From Thalassovita sp. (GTDB lineage Bacteria > Pseudomonadota > Alphaproteobacteria > Rhodobacterales > Rhodobacteraceae): 64,000 nucleotides of DNA. Shown here in pieces: positions 57,888-64,000 of the stretch. Every line of letters starts with the position of its first letter. Positions within the stretch are counted from its first letter, which is position 1. The notes under the pieces were generated by a model. The model saw only the letters and a list, made by a program, of their open reading frames with translations. It had not been told where the DNA came from and did not search any database. Location: positions 1 to 64,000 of the forward strand of contig JARGPB010000007.1 of the NCBI GenBank assembly GCA_029212905.1, given 5' to 3'. The translations under genes were made by a program, and so were the position numbers.

Positions 57888-59668
57888 TCCGTACGCCGCT
57901 TCGCCCGCTTGCCCGTATCCTTGAGGCGCGCAGCAAAGGGGAAAACCCCGATGCAATCGAGCGCGAAAACATCCGCCTGCGGCACGAAGAAATGCGTGAT
58001 CGGGCTCGGCTGCGCGCCGAAAGCCGCCTGCTGGTGCTGGCCGTTGCGTTTTTCTGCGCTTATGGCGTGGTTGGGGTGCGTATGGGGCTTTTGGCCTCCA
58101 CCGAACCGATGGAGCCGCGTGCCACTGCTACGGGGGCGCCGATCCGGGCACAACGCGCAGATATCGTGGACCGCCAGGGGCGCATTCTGGCGACGAATAT
58201 TGAAACGCATTCGCTCTATGCCAATCCGCAGGACATGGTCGAGCCCAAACGCGCCGCTCAGGAACTATCCGTAATTTTTCCTGAGTTAAGCGAAGAGCGT
58301 CTGGTTAAGGATTTCACAGGCAAGAAGAAATTCCTGTGGCTACGCAAGAAGTTATCCCCGGAACAAAAACAAGCGGCGCATGATATCGGCGAGCCTGGCC
58401 TGTTGTTTGGCCCGCGCGAGATGCGGCTTTATCCGAATGGTCGTCTGGCCGCGCATGTTTTGGGTGGCGCCAGTTTTGGCGCCGAGGATGTGAATGCCGC
58501 CGAGGTGATCGGGGTGGCCGGTGTCGAACGTATGTTCGAGGATCGGCTTCGTGATCCGGCTCGGGCCAACACGCCGCTGAAGCTTTCGCTGGATCTGGCC
58601 GTTCAAGATGCGACCGAGCAGGTTCTGGCGGGTGGCATGCGGCTGATGCAGGCCAAAGGTGCGGCGGCGGTCTTGATGGATGTGCGCACCGGCGAGGTGA
58701 TCAGCCTCGTGTCGCTGCCGGATTTTGACCCCAATGATCGGCCACGGCCTGCGGTCAAGGGCCATGCTTCGGATAGTCCGCTGTTCAACCGCGCCGTGCA
58801 GGGCGTGTACGAGCTGGGCTCGACATTCAAAATTTTTGCGGTGGCACAGGCGATGAATCTGGGGCTGATCAATCCGGTGACGGAAATTGACACGCGTGGT
58901 CCGCTGCGCTGGGGAAAACACCGCATCCGTGACTTCCACAATTACGGCTCAAAGCTGACCGCGACCAAGGTGATCGTAAAATCATCGAATATCGGGACCG
59001 CGCGGATCGCGCAGATGATTGGTGTGGATCGGCAGAAGAAGTTCCTGAAATCCTTGGGGTTTTTTGAGCCAACCCCGCTGGAGATCACCGAGGCCGGGGG
59101 CGGGAAACCCTTGTTGCCGCCGCATTGGTCCGAGCTTTCTACCATGACGATTTCCTACGGGCATGGGCTGTCTGCGACCCCGTTGCATTTGGCGTCGGCC
59201 TATGCGGCTGTGGCGAATGGCGGGCTGCGTGTGCGCCCAACGATCCTATACCAACCGACGCCACAAACCGGCGAGCGTGTGATGTCCGAACAAGTCGCCG
59301 AAGCCTCGCGTCTGATGCTGCGTAAGGTTGTGACCGAAGGCACCGCCAGCTTTGGCGAGGTCAAAGGCTATGAGGTTGCCGGCAAAACCGGCACCGCGGA
59401 TAAGCCCAAGGAAAACGGTGGTGGCTATTACGATGACAAGGTGATTGCCACGTTTGCCTCGATTTTCCCGATCAGTGATCCGAAATACGTGCTGGTTGTC
59501 ACCTTGGACGAACCAGTGGAAACCACCGGCGCAAAACCGCGCCGTACAGCGGGATGGACAGCGGTGCCTGTCGCGGCTGAAATGATCCGTCGCGTGGCCC
59601 CTTTGTTGGGACTGCGCCCTGCGATTGAACACAGGGCCACGGCTGGTATAACGCTGACATCGAACTGA
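57884..59668 (+). CDS. ftsI: Peptidoglycan transpeptidase FtsI (PBP3)
   Basis: 594 aa. One N-terminal membrane helix (LLVLAVAFFCAYGVVGV), a dimerisation domain, and the transpeptidase domain with active-site serine in ELGSTFKIF (SxxK), KSSNIGT (SxN) and GKTGTADK (KTG). It cross-links septal peptidoglycan. It overlaps ftsL by 4 bp (ATGA). Confidence 0.96.
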   Translation: MIRTPLRPLARILEARSKGENPDAIERENIRLRHEEMRDRARLRAESRLLVLAVAFFCAYGVVGVRMGLLASTEPMEPRATATGAPIRAQRADIVDRQGRILATNIETHSLYANPQDMVEPKRAAQELSVIFPELSEERLVKDFTGKKKFLWLRKKLSPEQKQAAHDIGEPGLLFGPREMRLYPNGRLAAHVLGGASFGAEDVNAAEVIGVAGVERMFEDRLRDPARANTPLKLSLDLAVQDATEQVLAGGMRLMQAKGAAAVLMDVRTGEVISLVSLPDFDPNDRPRPAVKGHASDSPLFNRAVQGVYELGSTFKIFAVAQAMNLGLINPVTEIDTRGPLRWGKHRIRDFHNYGSKLTATKVIVKSSNIGTARIAQMIGVDRQKKFLKSLGFFEPTPLEITEAGGGKPLLPPHWSELSTMTISYGHGLSATPLHLASAYAAVANGGLRVRPTILYQPTPQTGERVMSEQVAEASRLMLRKVVTEGTASFGEVKGYEVAGKTGTADKPKENGGGYYDDKVIATFASIFPISDPKYVLVVTLDEPVETTGAKPRRTAGWTAVPVAAEMIRRVAPLLGLRPAIEHRATAGITLTSN

Positions 59669-59686
59669 GCCGGGAGAGGCAGGCGA

Positions 59687-61171
59687 ATGTCAGGGCAGGT
59701 CAAATCACTTTCGGAACTGGGTCTGACGGCGCAGGCCGGGCGCGACGCCCGTGTCACGGGATTGGCGGTGGACAGTCGCCAGGTCCGCGAGGGTATGTTG
59801 TTCGCCGCGTTGCCTGGTACGGTGTCCCACGGCGCCAGCTATATCTCCTCTGTACTGGAACAGGGCGCGGCCGCCATCCTGACGGACCCCGAAGGCGCAA
59901 GGATTGCCGCACAGGCTTTGGCGGGGTCCTCTGCCGCGCTGATCGTGGCCGAAGATCCACGCCAGACATTGGCCTTTTCCGCTGCCCTGTGGTTTGGGGC
60001 GCAGCCGCCTGTGATGGTTGGAGTGACCGGAACAAACGGCAAAACCTCGGTCGCGACCTTCACCCGTATGATCTGGACCGAGCTGGGGCACGATGCGGTC
60101 AATCTGGGCACCACCGGGGTCGAGGGAGCGTTTCAGGCGCCGCTGCAACACACCACACCCGAGCCGATAACCTTGCACCGGACCCTGTTGGATTGTGCCC
60201 ATGCGGGTGTGACCCATGCCGCAATGGAGGCCTCAAGTCACGGGTTGTCTCAGCGCCGTTTGGACGGGGTGCACCTGAGGGCTGCGGGGTTCACGAATTT
60301 CACGCAGGACCATCTGGATTACCACTCCACATTTGAAGAATATTTCGCGGCCAAGGCCGGTCTGTTCGATCGTGTTCTGTCCGAGGACGGCGTCGCCGTG
60401 ATCAACATTGATGACCCGCGTGGGCCGGACATGGCACGGATTGCAGGCACCCGGGGGCAGGCCGTGATCACCGTGGGGCGTACTGAAAAGGCGCGGTTGC
60501 GGCTGCTGGGACAACGGTACGAGGCGACCGGCCAACAGATCCGTTTTTCCTATGAGGATGAGATTTACCTGACCACCTTGCCTCTGATCGGCGGGTTCCA
60601 GGCCGAAAACGTGCTGCTGGCCGCCGGTCTGGTGATCGGCTGCGGAGAAGAGCCGATCCGCGTGTTTGAAACCCTGCCGCATCTGTCCACCGTGCGCGGG
60701 CGGATGCAACTGGCCGCCAGCCGGGCTAACGGAGCCTCGGTTTTTGTGGATTACGCGCATACGCCGGATGCTGTTGCCACGGCGCTTAGGGCGATGCGAC
60801 CGCATGTGATGGGACGCTTGATTGCCATTGTCGGCGCGGGTGGGGATCGTGACACGACCAAACGCCCCTTGATGGGGCGCGCGGCCAAAGAAAACGCCGA
60901 TCTGGTGATCGTCACCGATGACAACCCCCGGTCCGAGGATCCAGCGACGATCCGTCAGGCCGTAATGTTGGGTTGCCCCGATGCGATGGAGATCGGGGAT
61001 CGGGCCGAGGCCATTTTGCGCGGTGTTGATGCGCTGGGGCCGGGTGATGCGCTGTTGATCGCGGGCAAGGGCCATGAAAGCGGGCAGATCGTGGGCGATG
61101 ATGTGCTGCCTTTTGATGATGTGGAACAGGCCAGCATGGCTGTGATGGCGCTGGACGGGGGATTGGCATGA
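59687..61171 (+). CDS. murE: UDP-MurNAc-tripeptide ligase MurE
   Basis: 494 aa. ATP-binding GVTGTNGKTSVATF, the carbamylated-lysine region and the C-terminal DDNPRSEDPATI motif, whose DNPR box indicates meso-diaminopimelate as substrate. It adds the third amino acid of the peptidoglycan stem in the cytoplasm. Overlaps murF by 4 bp. Confidence 0.96.
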   Translation: MSGQVKSLSELGLTAQAGRDARVTGLAVDSRQVREGMLFAALPGTVSHGASYISSVLEQGAAAILTDPEGARIAAQALAGSSAALIVAEDPRQTLAFSAALWFGAQPPVMVGVTGTNGKTSVATFTRMIWTELGHDAVNLGTTGVEGAFQAPLQHTTPEPITLHRTLLDCAHAGVTHAAMEASSHGLSQRRLDGVHLRAAGFTNFTQDHLDYHSTFEEYFAAKAGLFDRVLSEDGVAVINIDDPRGPDMARIAGTRGQAVITVGRTEKARLRLLGQRYEATGQQIRFSYEDEIYLTTLPLIGGFQAENVLLAAGLVIGCGEEPIRVFETLPHLSTVRGRMQLAASRANGASVFVDYAHTPDAVATALRAMRPHVMGRLIAIVGAGGDRDTTKRPLMGRAAKENADLVIVTDDNPRSEDPATIRQAVMLGCPDAMEIGDRAEAILRGVDALGPGDALLIAGKGHESGQIVGDDVLPFDDVEQASMAVMALDGGLA

Positions 61172-62601
61172 ACCTTTGGACTGCTGCCGAGGCCGCCGCT
61201 GCAACGGGCGGGCAGGCTGTCGGGGAATGGGCGGTGGATGGCGTGTCGATTGACACGCGCACGCTCCAACCGGGGGATTTATTCGTCGCGCTAAAGGCGG
61301 CTCGTGATGGGCATGATTTTGTCGCACAGGCCTTGGCGGCGGGGGCCGGGGCGGCGTTGGTGTCGCGCGTGCCGGATGATGTGGCCCCGGATGCACCTTT
61401 GTTGATTGTGCCGGACGTTCTGGCAGGGCTAGAGGATCTGGCCCGTGCAGCGCGCGCCCGGACGAAGGCCAAAATTGTCGCGGTGACGGGATCTGTCGGA
61501 AAGACCTCGACCAAGGAAATGCTGCGCGTGGTGCTGGGCGGGCAGGGGCGCACCCATGCCGCCGAGGCCAGCTATAACAACCATTGGGGCGTGCCTTTGA
61601 CCTTGGCGCGGATGCCAGCGGACACACAATACGCCGTAATCGAAATCGGTATGAGCAACCCCGGAGAGATCGCCCCCCTGGCGCGCTTGACCCGCCCACA
61701 TGTGGCGATGATCACCACTGTCGCAGCGGCGCATCTGGAGGCATTCGAGAATATCGAGGGCATCGCTCACGAAAAGGCCAGCATCTTTGAGGGGCTGGAG
61801 CCGGGCGGCGTGGCGGTGGTGAATGGGGACCTGCCGACCTCGGATATTTTGATCGCTGCGGGGCGTGAACGGGCAGCGCGGGTGCTGACCTTTGGTCAAT
61901 CCGCGCGCTGTCATCACCGGCTGACTCAGGTGCATCTGGTGGATGACGTGACTGTGGCGCAGGGACGGGCATGGCGCCGTCCGGTGCTGTTCAAGGTCAT
62001 GGCGGCGGGGCGGCACTTTGCTGTCAACGCGATGGGAGTGATGGCCGTCGCGCAGGCCTTGCGGCTGGATACGACCATGGCCGCCAGCGATATCGCGCAA
62101 TGGCTGCCGCCTGCGGGGCGCGGCTACCGCGAGCGTGTGCAATTGGACAAGGTCATGGAGGATCAAGCGCTTGAGCTGATCGACGATGCGTTCAATGCCA
62201 ACCCGACCTCGATGGCGGCGTCGCTCGAGGTGCTGGCCGCTGCCAAGGCTGTGGATGGTGTGGGCCGCGTCAACAAGGGGCGCCGGGTGGCGATCCTGGG
62301 CGATATGCTGGAACTGGGCCCGGATGAAATGGCGCTGCATCAGGCGCTGGCGGATTTGTCCTTTGTGCAGGCGATTGACGTGATCCATTGCGTTGGCCCC
62401 AGAATGAACCGGCTGTGGAAGGCGCTGCCTGTTGCCAAACGTGGTGACTGGACAGAAGAGGCCAAACCCATGGCTGCCCGCGCCCATCGGCTGATTGATG
62501 CCGGTGACGTGGTGTTGGTGAAGGGGTCTAAGGGCAGCAAAGTGTCCCTTGTTGTTGACGCCATCAAGAAACTGGGCCAAGGGACCCGGCAACCAGAATA
62601 A
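61168..62601 (+). CDS. murF: UDP-MurNAc-pentapeptide ligase MurF
   Basis: 477 aa. ATP-binding VTGSVGKTSTKEML, central YNNHWGVPLTLARMPADTQYA and DDAFNANPTSM are typical MurF landmarks. It attaches D-Ala-D-Ala to the tripeptide. ATGA overlap with murE; mraY follows after ~40 bp. Confidence 0.96.
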   Translation: MNLWTAAEAAAATGGQAVGEWAVDGVSIDTRTLQPGDLFVALKAARDGHDFVAQALAAGAGAALVSRVPDDVAPDAPLLIVPDVLAGLEDLARAARARTKAKIVAVTGSVGKTSTKEMLRVVLGGQGRTHAAEASYNNHWGVPLTLARMPADTQYAVIEIGMSNPGEIAPLARLTRPHVAMITTVAAAHLEAFENIEGIAHEKASIFEGLEPGGVAVVNGDLPTSDILIAAGRERAARVLTFGQSARCHHRLTQVHLVDDVTVAQGRAWRRPVLFKVMAAGRHFAVNAMGVMAVAQALRLDTTMAASDIAQWLPPAGRGYRERVQLDKVMEDQALELIDDAFNANPTSMAASLEVLAAAKAVDGVGRVNKGRRVAILGDMLELGPDEMALHQALADLSFVQAIDVIHCVGPRMNRLWKALPVAKRGDWTEEAKPMAARAHRLIDAGDVVLVKGSKGSKVSLVVDAIKKLGQGTRQPE

Positions 62602-62642
62602 CGTGCTGACCCGCCTTGGGTTGGACTGGAAGGACTGTATCT

Positions 62643-63725
62643 ATGCTCTATTGGCTGACCGAACTGTCGGACGGTGGCGATTTCTTTAACCTGTTTCGCT
62701 ATATCACGTTCCGGTCAGGTGGGGCGTTTATGACGGCGCTGATCTTTGGCTTCATTTTTGGGCAGCCCTTGATCAACGTGTTGCGTCGACGCCAGGGCAA
62801 AGGGCAGCCGATCCGCGATGATGGCCCCGAGGGACATTTCGTCAAGGCGGGCACGCCCACAATGGGCGGGCTGCTGATCCTGTCAGCGCTGATCGTATCG
62901 ACGCTGCTGTGGGCGCGGCTGGACAACCCCTATGTTTGGATGGTGTTGTTCGTGACTGTGGCCTTTGGGCTGATCGGGTTTGCCGATGACTATGCCAAGG
63001 TGTCCAAGCAGAATACCGCAGGTGTTCCGGGCCGCGTGCGGCTGGTGCTGGGCTTCTTGATTGCGGGGATCGCGGGCTACTGGTCGGCACAATACCACCC
63101 CGAGGCATTGCAGTACAAACTGGCGCTGCCCGTGTTCAAGGATACGCTGGTCAATCTGGGCGTGCTGTTCATTCCCTTTGCGATGATCGTGATTGTTGGC
63201 TCGGCGAATGCCGTGAACCTGACCGATGGGCTGGACGGGCTGGCCATTATGCCGGTGATGATCGCCAGCGCCACGCTGGGGGTGATTGCCTATGCCGTGG
63301 GTCGTGTCGATTTCACCGAATATCTGGACGTTCACTATGTCCCTGGCACGGGCGAAATTCTGATCTTTGTCGCTGGTCTGGTCGGCGGAGGGCTGGGTTT
63401 CTTGTGGTATAACGCGCCACCCGCCGCCGTGTTTATGGGCGACACCGGGTCTTTGGCGCTTGGTGGTGCTTTGGGGGCCATCGCCGTTGCCACGAAACAC
63501 GAGATCGTGCTGGCCATTGTCGGCGGGCTATTCGTGGTCGAGGCCCTGTCGGTGATCATCCAGGTGTTGTATTTCAAGCGTACAGGAAAACGCGTGTTCC
63601 TGATGGCCCCGATCCATCACCACTATGAGAAAAAGGGCTGGGCCGAGCCTCAGATCGTGATCCGGTTCTGGATCATCGCGCTGATCCTGGCGATGATCGG
63701 TCTGGCAACGTTGAAAGTGCGGTAA
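62643..63725 (+). CDS. mraY: Phospho-MurNAc-pentapeptide transferase MraY
   Basis: 360 aa, the standard MraY length, with about ten membrane helices. Catalytic and Mg-binding segments are GTPTMGGLLI, FADDYAKVSKQN, NLTDGLDGLA and PIHHHYEKKGW (the HHH motif). It makes lipid I. The ATG before LYWLTELSDGG is chosen; an in-frame GTG/TTG start 27 bp upstream would break the conserved start. The cluster is interrupted after it by a terminator and a glutaminase gene, so murD and later dcw genes are not within the window. Confidence 0.96.
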   Translation: MLYWLTELSDGGDFFNLFRYITFRSGGAFMTALIFGFIFGQPLINVLRRRQGKGQPIRDDGPEGHFVKAGTPTMGGLLILSALIVSTLLWARLDNPYVWMVLFVTVAFGLIGFADDYAKVSKQNTAGVPGRVRLVLGFLIAGIAGYWSAQYHPEALQYKLALPVFKDTLVNLGVLFIPFAMIVIVGSANAVNLTDGLDGLAIMPVMIASATLGVIAYAVGRVDFTEYLDVHYVPGTGEILIFVAGLVGGGLGFLWYNAPPAAVFMGDTGSLALGGALGAIAVATKHEIVLAIVGGLFVVEALSVIIQVLYFKRTGKRVFLMAPIHHHYEKKGWAEPQIVIRFWIIALILAMIGLATLKVR

Positions 63726-63726
63726 G

Positions 63727-63770
63727 GGCGGGACGCCTTCGGCGAGAGTATTTATTGCAAGATGAAAGGC
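63727..63770 (+). repeat. Dispersed intergenic element (copy 2)
   Basis: A small CGCC-TTC-GGCG hairpin is followed by GAGAGTATTTATTGCAAGATGAAAGG; the core GAGTATTT-nnn-GCAAGATGAA matches the copy at 21721-21785. Confidence 0.5.
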
Positions 63771-63794
63771 CCGAGGGAGATCCTCGGGTCTTTT
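63763..63794. terminator. Terminator between convergent mraY and glutaminase
   Basis: A perfect 7-bp CCCGAGG/CCTCGGG stem extended by AAGG/CTTT pairs, with T-rich flank TCTTTT on the plus strand and A-rich flank on the other. Confidence 0.75.
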
Positions 63795-63808
63795 GGCATT
63801 TGGCTGGG

Positions 63809-64000
63809 TCAGAAGATCGACCAGTCCATACGCTGGGCGAGGTGCTCCATCGCGAGGGTGCCAAGTTTTGAGTTTCCGTTCTCGTCCAGCCCCGGTGACC
63901 AGACGGCGATGCTGGCCACGCCAGGCACGATCGCCAGAATGCCACCGCCTACACCGCTTTTGGCGGGCAGGCCGACGCGGAAGGCGAAATCGCCCGACCC
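63809..64000 (-). CDS. glsA: Glutaminase A, C-terminal part (runs off the window)
   Basis: The last 63 residues are visible. RVGLPAKSGVGGGILAIVPG and SIAVWSPGLDENGNSKLG match the serine-dependent glutaminase C-terminus (the KSGVGGG loop is part of its active site). It would hydrolyse glutamine to glutamate and ammonia. The N-terminal ~240 residues lie beyond position 64000. Confidence 0.88.
   Translation of the reverse strand, partial: GSGDFAFRVGLPAKSGVGGGILAIVPGVASIAVWSPGLDENGNSKLGTLAMEHLAQRMDWSIF

Overview
The window is a 64 kb stretch of chromosome from an alphaproteobacterium, most likely a marine Rhodobacteraceae (Roseobacter-type) bacterium. Pointers are the moderately GC-rich coding sequence, alphaproteobacterial LexA boxes (GTTC-N7-GTTC), a tRNA-His gene with no encoded G-1, a RibBX-type riboflavin protein, a Suv3-like helicase, an RpoH promoter of the CTTG-N17/18-CYTATnT type, and a DUF1127 gene followed by an array of CCUCCUCCC-loop small RNAs, as known from Rhodobacter sphaeroides. 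No species is assigned.

Layout. 1-0.7 kb is an island scar: an IS3-type transposase remnant ends inside the 3' part of a tyrosine integrase gene, next to a tRNA-Ser gene that has lost its 3' third. 1.0-4.1 kb is a glycine betaine/proline ABC transporter (proXWV). 4.1-7.8 kb is a possible lipid-linked sugar pathway (ArnE-like protein, HAD-UbiA fusion, membrane glycosyltransferase). 7.8-9.6 kb is methionine gamma-lyase with a divergent Lrp regulator. 9.6-14.2 kb is an ectoine-type catabolic divergon (class III aminotransferase, DoeA-like hydrolase, M20 deacetylase, GntR regulator). 14.3-19 kb holds katG, a cupin regulator and glutamate dehydrogenase. 19-25.2 kb holds a DEAD-box helicase with a repetitive basic tail, a Tat-exported MBL protein and ribBX-ribH-nusB. 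26-31 kb holds SOS-linked mmcB, tRNA-His, a MATE transporter pseudogene, an RluD-type pseudouridine synthase and rpoH. 30-37.6 kb is mostly hydrolases and small envelope proteins. 37.6-42 kb is suv3-like helicase, S4 protein, fdxA and carD. 42-44.5 kb is a NaeI-like restriction-modification pair beside two tandem tRNA-Gly genes. 44.6-53.4 kb holds a MAPEG protein, pyruvate carboxylase, an FMN hydroxy-acid oxidase, uvrD and a homocysteine methyltransferase. 53.4-54.1 kb is the DUF1127 (CcaF1-like) gene with four twin-hairpin 'cuckoo' (CcsR-like) sRNAs. 54.3-63.7 kb is mrp and the dcw cluster mraZ-rsmH-ftsL-ftsI-murE-murF-mraY. The window ends inside a glutaminase gene.

Regulatory links. Three LexA-type boxes lie upstream of mmcB, uvrD and the restriction-modification operon, suggesting one SOS regulon; the third is the least expected. 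rpoH has an RpoH-type promoter of its own, and the DUF1127/sRNA operon has a second one, so a heat/oxidative-stress circuit has both its sigma factor and a probable target here. The most striking non-coding structure is the eight-hairpin sRNA array at 53.46-53.83 kb. The less described candidates are the LexA box in front of the NaeI-like system, the truncated tRNA-Ser with promoter and terminator intact, and the HAD-UbiA/flippase/glycosyltransferase group.
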